Shown in pieces: positions 18,118 through 27,957 of a DNA stretch of 64,000 nucleotides. Every line of letters starts with the position of its first letter. The first letter of the stretch is position 1. The stretch covers positions 111,478-175,477 of the forward strand of contig JAFYYV010000051.1 in NCBI GenBank assembly GCA_017557405.1, given 5' to 3'. This stretch comes from Prevotella sp. (lineage in GTDB: Bacteria; Bacteroidota; Bacteroidia; Bacteroidales; Bacteroidaceae). Under the pieces are notes generated by a model that worked only from the letters and a program-made list of their open reading frames with translations, was not told the origin of the DNA and did no database searches. The translations under genes and the position numbers were made by a program.

Positions 18118-21100
18118 TTACATGATTCCGCGTCCGTGACATTTCTTGAACTTCTTGCCAGAACCGCAGGGGCATGGATCGTTAGGTCCAGGCATCTTCT
18201 CTTTCACGATAGGTGTGCGAGATGCTTGCTGGGCAGTTTCACGCGTGTCGTGCTTGGCGGCAGCTTGCTGATTCTCGTCAACCAATGTCTCACCTTTCTG
18301 CTCGGTGTAACGCTGGCTGTGCTGTTCGGGTTCTGCCTCACGCACCTCATCTTGTTGCATTTCGGGGATTTGTCCGCGAGTCAAGATAGAGGAGATGCGG
18401 TTGTTCATGTCGTTCACCATATCATCGAAAAGCTTGGCACTTTCGAGTTTGAAGATGAGAAGCGGGTCTTTCTGCTCGTATGAGGCATTGCGAACGCTGT
18501 GCTCCAGTTCGTCGAGCTGGCGAAGATTCTCTTTCCAGCAATCGTCGATGATGTGGAGCATGATGACCTTCTCGAACTGTTTGACAACGCTCTTACATTC
18601 AGTATCGTAGGCTTCTTGCAAGTTACATGGGATGTTGAACATCTTCTTACCATCGGTGATGGGCACCATAATGCGCTCGTAGAGGGAGCCTTGTTGCTCT
18701 TGCACCTGTTTGATGATGGGCCATGCGACACTCTGAATGCGGTCGGTCTTGCGTTTGAAGGCTGCCATTGCCATCTGGAAAGCGTTCTCTTCGAGGTCGG
18801 CATGATTGCCTTCGATGAACTGTTGTTCGGTGAATGGGCATTCCATAGCGAGGACTTTGAGGAACTGCTCACGGCAACCCACATAGTCGTTCTTCTCGAT
18901 GATGTTGACCACGCGATCCCAGATGATGTTCGTGATGTCCATACCTATGCGCTCTCCGATGAGTGCATGGCGGCGTTTCTCGTAAACAACGGTACGCTGC
19001 TTGTTCTTCACATCATCGTATTCGAGCAGATGCTTACGAATACCGAAGTTGTTTTCCTCGACCTTCTTCTGAGCACGCTCAATGCTCTTCGAAATCATCG
19101 GACTTTCAATTCGCTCGCCGTCCTTGAATCCCAAACGGTCCATCACGCTGGCGATACGCTCGCTGGCGAAGAGTCGCATGAGCTTGTCTTCGAGCGACAC
19201 ATAGAAGACAGATGAACCTGGGTCACCTTGACGTCCTGCACGACCACGCAACTGACGGTCGACACGGCGGCTTTCGTGGCGCTCTGTACCAATGATAGCC
19301 AAACCACCAGCTGCCTTCACGTTGTCGGAAAGCTTGATATCAGTACCACGACCGGCCATGTTGGTTGCGATCGTCACAGCACCAAGCAGGCGTTGTTCTT
19401 CACGAATATCGTCGGTAGTGGCATTGGCGAACTTCTTGTTGGTTTCAACCAGTTCGTTGGTGTATTTCGTAGCGGAAATCTTATCGCAGAATGCACGCCC
19501 GTCGGGACATACCCATGCAGTACCCTGAGTGCTCTGACCAGCCAAAGCCACGATGTCGGCTTCCTTTTGGTGGAGCTTGGCATTCAGCACTTGATGTGGA
19601 ATCTTGCGCATAGACAGCATCTTCGACAACATCTCAGAGATTTCCACCGAGGTCGTACCCACAAGGGTGGGGCGGCCATTAGCGCGCATATCAACAATCT
19701 CCTCGATGACAGCACGATATTTCTCGCGGGCGGTCTTGTAGACGCGGTCGTCCATATCGTTACGAGCAACAGGGCGATTGGTCGGAATCTCCACCACATC
19801 GAGTTTGTAGATGTCCCAGAATTCACCAGCCTCCGTAATGGCGGTACCGGTCATACCAGCAAGCTTGTGGTACATACGGAAGTAGTTCTGCAAGGTGATG
19901 GTGGCGAATGTCTGTGTGGCAGCCTCCACTTTCACATGTTCTTTGGCTTCCACAGCTTGGTGAAGACCATCGCTCCAACGGCGGCCTTCCATGATACGAC
20001 CTGTCTGTTCGTCAACGATTTTCACCTCGCCGTCGATGACCACATATTCATCGTCCTTGTTGAACATGCAATAAGCCTTCAGCAACTGTTGCAGGGTGTG
20101 CACACGCTCACTCTGAACAGCATAATAGGCCATCATCTCATCTTTCTTGTTGATACGCTCCTCTTCGTTGAGAGAGGTGTCGGCTTCAAGTGTGGCGAGT
20201 TGTGTGGTAATGTCAGGCAACACGAAGAGATCCTTATCGTTCACCTGCGTAGCCAACCAATCGGTACCCTTGTCGGTGAGGTCGCAAGAATTGAGTTTCT
20301 CATCAACCACGAAATACAAAGGCTCAACAGCTTCCGGCATACGACGGTTGTTGTTCTCCATATAGATTTCTTCCGTCTTCAACATACCAGCCTTGATACC
20401 TTCTTCCGAGAGGTACTTGATGAGCGGCTTGTTTTTGGGAAGACACTTGAACGAGCGATAGAGCGACAGGAAACCCTCATCGGTCATTTTCTGGTCGTTG
20501 TTCTTCTGACCTTCGGAGATTTTCTGCTTGGCATCTGCCAAATATTGTGTAGCCAACTTGCGTTGTGCTTCAACCAAACGCTCCACAAGCGGTTGATATT
20601 CCTCGAACATTTGGTCGTCGCCTTTAGGAACAGGACCGCTAATGATAAGAGGTGTACGAGCGTCATCGATCAACACAGAGTCAACCTCGTCGACGATGGC
20701 GTAGTTGTGAGCGCGTTGCACCAAGTCAGCGGGTGAGATGGCCATGTTGTCGCGCAGATAGTCGAAACCAAACTCGTTGTTGGTTCCAAAGGTGATATCG
20801 GCTTCGTATGCTTTGCGGCGCTCAGGAGAGTTAGGGCGATGCTTGTCGATACAATCAACCGAAAGGCCATTGAATTCGTATAGAGGGCCCATCCATTCAG
20901 AGTCACGTTTTGCCAGATAGTCGTTGACCGTAACCACGTGAACACCATTACCCGTCAAAGCGTTGAGGAAGACAGGGAGTGTAGCCACCAACGTCTTACC
21001 TTCACCCGTTGCCATTTCAGCAATCTTTCCTTGGTGGAGCACCTCACCACCAAACAACTGCACATCGTAGTGGATCATTTCCCATTTCAGGTCGTTTCCA

Positions 21101-21588
21101 CCCGCTGTCCAATGGTTGTGATAGATGGCCTTGTCTCCATCGATGGTGATGAAGTCTTTGGTGGGGTCGGCAGCCAACTCGCGGTCGAAATCGGTGGCAG
21201 TCACGATGGTTTCTTCGTTCTCGGCAAAGCGGCGAGCGGTGTCTTTCACAATGCTGAAAGCCACAGGCATAACCTCGTTCAGAGCCTTTTCGTAAATATC
21301 GAGAGCCTCTTTTTCCAGTTTGTCAATTTGGTTGAAGATGGCTTCGCGCTCATCGATGGGAGTGTCTTCGATGGTTGCCTTGAGTTCGGCAATCTTCTCC
21401 TTCTGCTCGCGAGCGGAATCCTGTACGTACTTTTGAATCTCCTTCGACTTAGCACGTAGTTCGTCGTTGCTCAGCGCTTGTATCTCGGGATAGGCTTTCT
21501 TGACCTCCTCAACGAGAGGTTGGATGAGTTTCATGTCGCGAGACGACTTGTCGCCAAACAATGATTTTAGAAATTTGTTGAAATTCAT
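18118..21588 (-). CDS. secA: preprotein translocase ATPase SecA
   Basis: SecA drives export of unfolded proteins through SecYEG. The 1156-residue product has the full domain set. The DEAD motor starts with Walker A MATGEGKT (about residue 195), followed by the [16 protein letters not shown] box, and the second motor domain carries GRGTDIKL and [14 protein letters not shown]. The helical wing and scaffold follow, and the C-terminal zinc-binding SEC-C tail ends [18 protein letters not shown]. It is longer than E. coli SecA because of insertions typical of Bacteroidota. The promoter box lies at 21629-21636. Confidence 0.98.
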   Translation of the reverse strand: MNFNKFLKSLFGDKSSRDMKLIQPLVEEVKKAYPEIQALSNDELRAKSKEIQKYVQDSAREQKEKIAELKATIEDTPIDEREAIFNQIDKLEKEALDIYEKALNEVMPVAFSIVKDTARRFAENEETIVTATDFDRELAADPTKDFITIDGDKAIYHNHWTAGGNDLKWEMIHYDVQLFGGEVLHQGKIAEMATGEGKTLVATLPVFLNALTGNGVHVVTVNDYLAKRDSEWMGPLYEFNGLSVDCIDKHRPNSPERRKAYEADITFGTNNEFGFDYLRDNMAISPADLVQRAHNYAIVDEVDSVLIDDARTPLIISGPVPKGDDQMFEEYQPLVERLVEAQRKLATQYLADAKQKISEGQKNNDQKMTDEGFLSLYRSFKCLPKNKPLIKYLSEEGIKAGMLKTEEIYMENNNRRMPEAVEPLYFVVDEKLNSCDLTDKGTDWLATQVNDKDLFVLPDITTQLATLEADTSLNEEERINKKDEMMAYYAVQSERVHTLQQLLKAYCMFNKDDEYVVIDGEVKIVDEQTGRIMEGRRWSDGLHQAVEAKEHVKVEAATQTFATITLQNYFRMYHKLAGMTGTAITEAGEFWDIYKLDVVEIPTNRPVARNDMDDRVYKTAREKYRAVIEEIVDMRANGRPTLVGTTSVEISEMLSKMLSMRKIPHQVLNAKLHQKEADIVALAGQSTQGTAWVCPDGRAFCDKISATKYTNELVETNKKFANATTDDIREEQRLLGAVTIATNMAGRGTDIKLSDNVKAAGGLAIIGTERHESRRVDRQLRGRAGRQGDPGSSVFYVSLEDKLMRLFASERIASVMDRLGFKDGERIESPMISKSIERAQKKVEENNFGIRKHLLEYDDVKNKQRTVVYEKRRHALIGERIGMDITNIIWDRVVNIIEKNDYVGCREQFLKVLAMECPFTEQQFIEGNHADLEENAFQMAMAAFKRKTDRIQSVAWPIIKQVQEQQGSLYERIMVPITDGKKMFNIPCNLQEAYDTECKSVVKQFEKVIMLHIIDDCWKENLRQLDELEHSVRNASYEQKDPLLIFKLESAKLFDDMVNDMNNRISSILTRGQIPEMQQDEVREAEPEQHSQRYTEQKGETLVDENQQAAAKHDTRETAQQASRTPIVKEKMPGPNDPCPCGSGKKFKKCHGRGIM

Positions 21589-21628
21589 TTTATTATTTTG
21601 TTTTTTATTGTTTCGTGAAAAATCTGTG

Positions 21629-21636
21629 CAAAATTA
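21629..21636 (-). promoter_or_regulatory. secA promoter, -7 box
   Basis: TAATTTTG on the minus strand, about 40 nt upstream of the secA ATG at 21588. Confidence 0.5.
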
Positions 21637-21719
21637 CGAAAAAATCCCCAATTACATCTTTATTATAATAAAAAATGATGCTTTTGAGGCTTTTTTCAGA
21701 ACTCCTGTATAAGATGGTT

Positions 21720-21828
21720 TTGTCAAAGGTGGTCTTTTGGAAGGTCAAAGCATATCTTTGACCGCCTCATTCCATAGCTTTGACCGCCTCAAAGATATGC
21801 TTTGACAACGTCATTTGTAGTCTTTGAC
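21720..21828 (-). repeat. 22-bp period tandem repeat array, locus 2 (inverted)
   Basis: Five units of the same 22-bp repeat as at 8057 and 51770, here on the minus strand, with unit borders at 21828, 21806, 21784, 21762 and 21740. Several units are near-palindromes of the form GTCAAAG-N5-CTTTGAC. The array lies between the 5' end of secA and the 3' end of the phosphatase gene. Confidence 0.85.
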
Positions 21829-21836
21829 AAATCGGT

Positions 21837-23243
21837 TTAAAACAGGGGTTCCGACGAACATGCATTCGGTGCACGAATGCGTATGCTTTTGGCGATTGTC
21901 GGCGCAATACGGTCGACAGTTATAGGGGTGGTGATGCGTTCGGCCTTTGTTCCTGCACCAAAGAAAATGACGGGGAAAGGCACGAATCCAGCACGCGAAG
22001 TGAATGTCTCTTGAGTGTCTTCGTTCAGCAATTGCCAACCAGGAGCGACTTCGATGATGATGTCGCCACTCAATGTAGGACTGAAGCCGTTGCGAAGTTT
22101 CAGAATATCGTTGTTGCCGTTGAGTAGTCGTTCGGTGGTGTAAACGTCAGCTACTCCCGCGTTTTGAACCAAGAACTCCTGCGAGCGCGACAATACTTCG
22201 GAGATGCCTGCACGCTTTTGCTCAAGGAGCTTGTGGTTCAGGTACATCTCGTTCTTGTAGCAGGTTTCCACATAGCGGCCTTGTCCGTAGATGGCGCCAA
22301 GATACATGTTCAGCAGGTTGGCGGTGCGGTTGATGTAGAAAGTGCCTGTGGGAATGCGATATTGCGAGAGGTCGGTGTAGCCTTCATCAGCATATCCCGT
22401 GCTGGTGACAACAAAAAGGACATGCTGGGCGCCAACCAAACTTTCAATGCTCGAGACGAGTCGTCCGAGCGTGTTGTCGAGTTGCAAATAGACGCTTTCC
22501 ATTTCCGTCTGCCAGTTTGTCACGTACCCCGTAGGTTTCGCGGCTGAGAGGGTAACGCAGAGCATGTCGCTCACATCGTCGTGACCCATCGAGCAACTGC
22601 TGACGGCTTGTATCGCCATCTTTGTGACGACATCGTTCATAAGTTGTTTGTTCCCAGAGATATCCTCGGTTATATTAGAATATCCCTTTAACCACTCATT
22701 GGATGTTGTCGTATAGTAGGTTGATGACTTCCATTGTTTAGTATTCTCGTCAATCCATAGTGCTCCATTAGCAGCATGACCAGCCGCCAAGATGGCAGCT
22801 TCGCGAGTTGCGGCTATGCTCCAAACGATGGCTGCACCTTGTGTGCTCACCTTCATTTCATCGCCGATAGTAGAGGTCATCAGTCGTGCGGGAGAAGCAA
22901 AATGCTGGGGGTCGTCAACGCAAAAAACGGGGCGAAGTGTATTGCGGTCGAGCCATCGCGAACTGATGATTCCGTTGTAATAGGGAGACGTTCCCGTCGA
23001 TAGTGTTGCAATAGCCGACGCGCGATCAACGGGGGTGAAAGGATAGGAGGCAGCTTCGAAGACAGTACCTTGATTAATCAATCTACGGAAACCATTTGCG
23101 TTGAAGAGGGGCGTGAAGGCTTCCATATAGTCGGAACGAAGTTGGTCGATCGTGATGTTGACAACGAGTCGTGGCGCAAGTTGGATTGCTTGCACCTCTG
23201 TTCCGTAGAGCACTGTCAGTATGATGGCAATATATTTATTCAT
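21837..23243 (-). CDS. alkaline-phosphatase-superfamily hydrolase (type I phosphodiesterase-like)
   Basis: A 468-residue exported enzyme, probably periplasmic. A signal peptide (MNKYIAIILTVLYGTEVQA) is followed by the superfamily core: metal-binding VNITIDQLRSDY (about 30-40), and a nucleophile region at about 78-95 where DRASAIATLSTGTSPYYNG replaces the usual pattern. The general architecture resembles PafA-type phosphatases of Bacteroidota, but it is shorter. ATG 23243 overlaps the stop of the upstream DUF4105 gene (ATGAATAA), so the two are translationally coupled. The open frame extends to 23300, but that would lie inside the upstream gene and spoil the signal peptide. Confidence 0.8.
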   Translation of the reverse strand: MNKYIAIILTVLYGTEVQAIQLAPRLVVNITIDQLRSDYMEAFTPLFNANGFRRLINQGTVFEAASYPFTPVDRASAIATLSTGTSPYYNGIISSRWLDRNTLRPVFCVDDPQHFASPARLMTSTIGDEMKVSTQGAAIVWSIAATREAAILAAGHAANGALWIDENTKQWKSSTYYTTTSNEWLKGYSNITEDISGNKQLMNDVVTKMAIQAVSSCSMGHDDVSDMLCVTLSAAKPTGYVTNWQTEMESVYLQLDNTLGRLVSSIESLVGAQHVLFVVTSTGYADEGYTDLSQYRIPTGTFYINRTANLLNMYLGAIYGQGRYVETCYKNEMYLNHKLLEQKRAGISEVLSRSQEFLVQNAGVADVYTTERLLNGNNDILKLRNGFSPTLSGDIIIEVAPGWQLLNEDTQETFTSRAGFVPFPVIFFGAGTKAERITTPITVDRIAPTIAKSIRIRAPNACSSEPLF

Positions 23244-24465
23244 GCTGTTGTTTGTTGTTTGCGTGAAGGTGTTTCCATGCACCCCTTCCGCTTCTGACAA
23301 GCAAAGATAGTGCCAAAATGTTCATTCCTTCAGCATAAGATTGTATGAAGTTTCCGAGTAGGAAAGCGATGATGCAGACAAAATAGAATGCCCAGAACCA
23401 ATGCGACTTTCCTTTCCGTTCGCGTTTGACAACGAATGGAAGACAAAGTAGAGCAACTGGGTTGAGCAGTAGGATTTGCAAGTTCAGTCGAACGGTAGGG
23501 TGTTCTGAGAATAACATGACCGTCAGAATCAATCCGCATAAGCCGATGAGCAGCAAGAGCAGAAGGTCGAAGCCCCAAAACGTCTTATGACGTAGGTGTT
23601 CAATGATAGTCAGAAGGATAATCAAGGTGGCCACGATGATGGCGCATGTGGTGGGCGATAGTGGGAACTCTTGTTCGGTAATGTGTGTGAAAGGTTCGAT
23701 AATTGTTCGGGTTTCCTTCACCAGTTTGTGACCATCGGGTTCAACAACTGCCTTCTCGAAGTCCTCCATCAAATTGTAGGGTAGGAACTGTTGTTCGCTG
23801 ACTGTGCTGGGACGGTCGGCTTGCAATCCCAATAGCAAATCATTACCCATTCGTGCCCAAGGGCGGTCTTGGTTGTATTGGTGAATCATCTCGCGAAGGG
23901 AAGGTCCGTCGTTCGGTCTTTCATATTTTGTTTGACTTCCCAATTTTCCCAACGCAATATCTCGCGCACGAGTCGTGCAGTTGTCGTAATAGAAATTGTA
24001 GCGATATTGTAGGTTTTCAGGCTTGCTGTTCTCTTCGATAGCCTTCACAAAGAGAAGTTTGTCTGCGGATGGGATGTCGAGCACTTGTTCAACAACACCG
24101 CGTTCCTCATAGTTGTATTCGGCGCAAAACATATAGAAAGGAACGATGCTCATCATATAATCTGTTCGACCGAGTACGAAGTTCAAGACGAAATTTGGTT
24201 GGTTGAAATCGAATGTACCATAATTGATGGCCACATCGATGTTTTTGTCGGTGTTGATGTAATGAATGGCCGTATGACCGTAAAGACTATAAACTTCCTG
24301 GCCAGGTTGGCAAGTGAGCAATCCGATGTGAATAGTGGAGTCGGCGTGAGCAAGAGCAACAGAGTCGACAAGTTCGTTGGAGGCATATAAAACCATCCTG
24401 CCACCACCAATGAGGAGCAGCAGAATCAGGAATTTAAGCTTTAAAATGCTTTTAAAACGTTTCAC
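23236..24465 (-). CDS. DUF4105 membrane protein (Lnb-like lipoprotein N-acyltransferase candidate)
   Basis: About 409 residues with a signal/anchor segment, a periplasmic DUF4105 domain (about 35-230) and four membrane segments at the C-terminus. The domain contains LLTCQPGQEVYSLYGHTAIHY and the conserved YNFYYDNCTTRARD. The H and NC residues match the papain-like catalytic pattern of DUF4105, and a DUF4105 protein (Lnb) has been linked to lipoprotein N-acylation in Bacteroides; that assignment here is inference. The start is uncertain: the frame is open to ATG 24492, but the -7 box at 24470-24477 lies downstream of it, so I use GTG 24465, which gives an almost leaderless mRNA. Confidence 0.75.
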   Translation of the reverse strand: MKRFKSILKLKFLILLLLIGGGRMVLYASNELVDSVALAHADSTIHIGLLTCQPGQEVYSLYGHTAIHYINTDKNIDVAINYGTFDFNQPNFVLNFVLGRTDYMMSIVPFYMFCAEYNYEERGVVEQVLDIPSADKLLFVKAIEENSKPENLQYRYNFYYDNCTTRARDIALGKLGSQTKYERPNDGPSLREMIHQYNQDRPWARMGNDLLLGLQADRPSTVSEQQFLPYNLMEDFEKAVVEPDGHKLVKETRTIIEPFTHITEQEFPLSPTTCAIIVATLIILLTIIEHLRHKTFWGFDLLLLLLIGLCGLILTVMLFSEHPTVRLNLQILLLNPVALLCLPFVVKRERKGKSHWFWAFYFVCIIAFLLGNFIQSYAEGMNILALSLLVRSGRGAWKHLHANNKQQHE

Positions 24466-24469
24466 GATG

Positions 24470-24477
24470 CAAAAATA
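24470..24477 (-). promoter_or_regulatory. promoter -7 box for the DUF4105-phosphatase operon
   Basis: TATTTTTG on the minus strand, only 4 nt before GTG 24465, so either the message is leaderless or another promoter is used. Confidence 0.45.
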
Positions 24478-24522
24478 GTTTATATTTTGCACTTAACGTG
24501 CGTTTATATCAAATTTTTTCGA

Positions 24523-24530
24523 TAATTTTG
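24523..24530 (+). promoter_or_regulatory. promoter -7 box for the beta-barrel gene
   Basis: TAATTTTG, 25 nt before ATG 24556, in a divergent promoter region of under 100 bp. Confidence 0.55.
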
Positions 24531-24555
24531 CATCCAAAACTGAAAATAACAGATA

Positions 24556-25854
24556 ATGAAACGAATATTGATTGCTGTGAGTGTGTTGTCTTCAGCGCTT
24601 TTCGCCTCAGCACAGAGCGGCACTAATTCTCCTTATAGTCAGTTCGGCTTGGGTACATTGGCCGAGCAGAACAGTGGATTCAATCGGGGCATGAATGGCC
24701 TTGGTATAGGATTTCGTGAACACAATCAGGTGAACTTCACGAACCCTGCATCTTATTCTGCAATTGATTCACTTACTTTTATCTTTGACGTAGGAATGTC
24801 CGGCCAGTTGACCAACTTCAAGGAAGGTGGGAAGAAACTGAATGCCAAGACGGCTAACTTCGAATATGCGGTTGCAGGATTCCGTGCGGCCAGAAATGTG
24901 GGTGTGAGTTTTGGAATCCTTCCCTTCACGAACGTAGGATATAATTACTCTACCACCGAATTCATCGACCAAACCAAGACATCTTCCTATACGAACACCT
25001 ATACGGGTTCAGGTGGCATTCGCCAGGCTTATCTGGGATTCGGATGGCAACCTTTCAAAGGAGTGGCCTTCGGTGCGAATGGTGGCTATTTGTGGGGTGG
25101 TTACGATCGCTCGATGGTGAACACATTCAATTCAGAATCGACTGCCAATACACTATCAAAGTATTATACGGCCAGCGTCAGGAATTACAAATTGGATGTG
25201 GGCGTGCAGTTCACGGCTCGTATTTCCCCCAAAGATCAGTTGACGCTTGGTGCGACTTATGGTTATGGACATAAGATTGGCGGAGAGCCGAGTTGCCAGG
25301 TGATTTCAACTAACAAGCAGACTTCTGTGGCCGACACCACTTCTTATCCGTTGCACGGAAAGATGGATTTGGAGATTCCTACAACGTATGGTGTGGGTAT
25401 CGGCTTGAATCATAATAATAGCTTGAAGATTGGACTTGATTACCAGTTGCAGCAGTGGGGTAGCGTGAAGATGCCCGAATACAACACGACGAATGGCGTT
25501 GTGGATTATTCCTTGAGCAGCAATCTGCTAAAAGACCGTCACAAGTTTACATTAGGTTTTGATTTGTGTCCTGTCGAGAATAGTCGTAAGTTCTTGAATC
25601 GAGTGCACTATAGGGCTGGAGTATCTTATGCTACACCTTATATAATAATAAATGGGCAGGACGGCCCCAAGGAAATGAGTGCCAGCTTGGGATTTGGAAT
25701 TCCCATCATGAACCGTAACAGTTTGTCGACATTGAACATCAGCGCCCAATGGGTGAGAAACGATTCGAAATTGTTTGTGACCGAAAATGTCTTCCGCATC
25801 AACGTCGGATTGACATTCAACGAGCGTTGGTTCATGAAGTGGAAGGTTGAGTAA
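24556..25854 (+). CDS. outer-membrane beta-barrel protein (FadL/OMPP1-like)
   Basis: A 432-residue exported protein. After the signal peptide (MKRILIAVSVLSSALFASA) comes the pattern SPYSQFGLG, then RGMNGLGIGFREHNQVNFTNPASYSA. This resembles the N-terminal plug region of the Bacteroidota branch of FadL-type transport barrels. The rest alternates polar and aromatic residues in about fourteen strands. The putative ligand is unknown. It heads a run with lptC (20 bp downstream) and a CNNM/CorC gene, so it may belong to an envelope operon. Confidence 0.75.
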   Translation: MKRILIAVSVLSSALFASAQSGTNSPYSQFGLGTLAEQNSGFNRGMNGLGIGFREHNQVNFTNPASYSAIDSLTFIFDVGMSGQLTNFKEGGKKLNAKTANFEYAVAGFRAARNVGVSFGILPFTNVGYNYSTTEFIDQTKTSSYTNTYTGSGGIRQAYLGFGWQPFKGVAFGANGGYLWGGYDRSMVNTFNSESTANTLSKYYTASVRNYKLDVGVQFTARISPKDQLTLGATYGYGHKIGGEPSCQVISTNKQTSVADTTSYPLHGKMDLEIPTTYGVGIGLNHNNSLKIGLDYQLQQWGSVKMPEYNTTNGVVDYSLSSNLLKDRHKFTLGFDLCPVENSRKFLNRVHYRAGVSYATPYIIINGQDGPKEMSASLGFGIPIMNRNSLSTLNISAQWVRNDSKLFVTENVFRINVGLTFNERWFMKWKVE

Positions 25855-25874
25855 TCGCAAAGTTGTGAACTGAG

Positions 25875-26513
25875 ATGCTGAAACTATTTCGTTCCATATC
25901 CATCATCTTGTTGGGAGTGTTGCTGCTCGATTCGTGTGACGAACCGGTCGAACATACCGCTCCTGCCATCTATCCGCGCGACTCGGTTGCGTTGATGACA
26001 AGCTATGGAGTGAATGCGCTCATTTCAGATTCAGGAGTGGTGAAATACAGAATCGTAACCGAGCGATGGGAACTCAATCCGAACAGGAATCCTTCGCGTT
26101 CGGTTTTTGACAAAGGTATCTTCCTGACGCAATTTGATGAAAAGTTTCATGTGCAATCTTACATACAATGTGATACTGCCTATAATTATGATAAGCTCCG
26201 CTTGTGGGAACTTCGTGGGCGTGTGCGCATTCTGACCAAGAGAGGTGTTCATTTTTCAAGCGAACAGTTGTTTTGGAATGAGAACAAGCATGAGCTTTAT
26301 TCATACGTTTATTCGAAGATTGTGACCCCCGAGCGCACGCTTGAAGGTACATATTTCAGAAGCGATGAACGAATGACCCACTATTATATATCGAATAGTA
26401 AGGGTTCGTTCGAGAAAAACGATTTCACGGGAGAGGAGGATTCAAATTCCGACTCCAATTCCTCATTCACCCCATCACGTCCGCAAAGCCAACCACAGCG
26501 GCGTAGTAACTAA
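25875..26513 (+). CDS. lptC: LptC-like LPS export lipoprotein
   Basis: LptC passes lipopolysaccharide from the LptB2FG transporter to LptA in the periplasm. The 212-residue product has a lipoprotein signal (VLLLDSC, lipid site near residue 20). A single OstA/LptC beta-jellyroll follows (about 45-180), with the recurrent patterns YGVNALISDSGVVKYRIV, FDKGIFLTQFDEKF and LTKRGVHFSSEQLFWNENK. The tail is serine- and proline-rich. Bacteroidota LptC is typically annotated this way. The CNNM/CorC gene starts 12 bp downstream. Confidence 0.85.
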   Translation: MLKLFRSISIILLGVLLLDSCDEPVEHTAPAIYPRDSVALMTSYGVNALISDSGVVKYRIVTERWELNPNRNPSRSVFDKGIFLTQFDEKFHVQSYIQCDTAYNYDKLRLWELRGRVRILTKRGVHFSSEQLFWNENKHELYSYVYSKIVTPERTLEGTYFRSDERMTHYYISNSKGSFEKNDFTGEEDSNSDSNSSFTPSRPQSQPQRRSN

Positions 26514-26525
26514 TGACTAGAAAAC

Positions 26526-27845
26526 ATGGAAGGACAAGTTGATTTACCACTTATCATTGGCATCTTGGTTGCAATGGTTTTCTCCGCCTTTTTCTCGGGT
26601 ATGGAGATAGCTTTTGTATCAAGCAATCGAATGCTAGCCGAGATGGATAAGGACAAGAATGGGATTTCACAACGAATCCTTTCCTTGTTTTATGCTCACC
26701 CCAACGGATTCGTTAGTACCATGTTGGTGGGCAACAATATCGCGTTGGTTGTCTATGGTATTTTGATAGCTTGTTTCTTCGATAACACTTTGTTTCGTGG
26801 ACTCGAGCCAGGATTCACGGTACCTGCAGATACCATTCTTTCAACGTTGATAGTGTTGTTCACAGGTGAGTTCTTGCCAAAGACTCTTTTCAAGAACAAT
26901 CCCAATCGTTTATTGACCATTTTTGCTTTGCCAGCCTATTTGTGTTACATTGTCTTATGGCCCATCAGCAAATTCTCCACGTTGTTGTCGCGTATGTTGC
27001 TTCGTGTGATGGGCATCAAGATGACAAAAGAAACTGAAGAAGAGGGCTTTACGAAAGTGGATCTCGACTATCTGTTGCAATCAAGCATCGATAGTGCCAA
27101 AAGCGACGATGACATTGAAGACGAGGTGAAAATCTTCCAGAATGCGTTGGATTTTGGCGAGACAAAGGTGCGCGATTGTATGGTTCCGCGTACCGAGATC
27201 AATGCGGTGGACATCGATTGTTCTGTTGACGAACTGAAGCAGAAATTCATCGAGAGCGGTCATTCCAAAATCGTTGTGTATGAGGAAGATATCGACCATA
27301 TTGTGGGATATGTTCATTCATCCGAGATGTTCCGATTGAGGGATGAGTTGAAGAATGCCGCTCCCGCATCTTCCGAAACATCTTTCTTGAAACTTCATCA
27401 TTCGTTGATTCGTCCGATGCCTTTTGTTCCTGAAACCATGATGGCTCAGAAACTGATGCAGATATTCCTTCAACAGAAGAAATCGTTGGGTATCGTAGTT
27501 GATGAGTTTGGTGGTACGAGTGGTATTGTTTCGTTGGAGGATATTGTCGAGGAGATATTTGGCGACATAGAGGACGAACACGACAGCCAGAAATATGTGG
27601 CGAAGAAAACCGAGACGGGCGAGTATGTGTTGTCGGCTCGTTTGGAGATTGACAAGGTGAACGAATTATTCGACCTCAATCTGCCTGAGAGTGATGAATA
27701 TATGACCATTGGTGGGTTGATTTTGCATGAATATCAGAGTTTCCCCAAGCTCAATGAGGTTGTCAAAATTGGCAGGTGGGAATTCAAGATAATCAAGAAT
27801 ACAATGACGAAAATTGAGCTCGTAAAACTAAAAGTGACCTCCTAA
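26526..27845 (+). CDS. HlyC/CorC family (CNNM-CBS) membrane transporter
   Basis: A 439-residue inner-membrane protein related to CorC/CNNM magnesium efflux proteins and to GldE of gliding Bacteroidota. It has the CNNM membrane domain (about 1-190, with FSAFFSGMEIAFVSSNR and HPNGFVSTMLVGNN) and two CBS domains (about 210-345, with VRDCMVPRTEINAVD). The CorC/HlyC domain is at the C-terminus (about 355-435). The GTSGIVSLEDIVEEIFGDIEDEHD motif ends the CBS pair. Physiological ion unknown. The lptC-CNNM neighbourhood is shared by many Bacteroidota (recall). Confidence 0.9.
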   Translation: MEGQVDLPLIIGILVAMVFSAFFSGMEIAFVSSNRMLAEMDKDKNGISQRILSLFYAHPNGFVSTMLVGNNIALVVYGILIACFFDNTLFRGLEPGFTVPADTILSTLIVLFTGEFLPKTLFKNNPNRLLTIFALPAYLCYIVLWPISKFSTLLSRMLLRVMGIKMTKETEEEGFTKVDLDYLLQSSIDSAKSDDDIEDEVKIFQNALDFGETKVRDCMVPRTEINAVDIDCSVDELKQKFIESGHSKIVVYEEDIDHIVGYVHSSEMFRLRDELKNAAPASSETSFLKLHHSLIRPMPFVPETMMAQKLMQIFLQQKKSLGIVVDEFGGTSGIVSLEDIVEEIFGDIEDEHDSQKYVAKKTETGEYVLSARLEIDKVNELFDLNLPESDEYMTIGGLILHEYQSFPKLNEVVKIGRWEFKIIKNTMTKIELVKLKVTS

Positions 27846-27890
27846 AATCACTTTTTACAAGAAAAATTACGTTGTTTGATATCTTTTTTG

Positions 27891-27898
27891 TATTTTTG
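27891..27898 (+). promoter_or_regulatory. promoter -7 box for the PpiD-like gene
   Basis: TATTTTTG, 59 nt before ATG 27958. Confidence 0.5.
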
Positions 27899-27957
27899 TA
27901 CGCTTTTTTGTAAAACCGAAAAAATAAAACAAAATAAATAATAAATAAAATTGAATA

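Noticed and set aside
19228-20736. 502-codon open frame antisense to secA (similar long antisense frames lie over hisC, hisG and nrfA)
   Set aside because: It is the mirror of a well-established gene: the codon structure of secA on the other strand explains the openness, there is no promoter, and no domain is recognisable.
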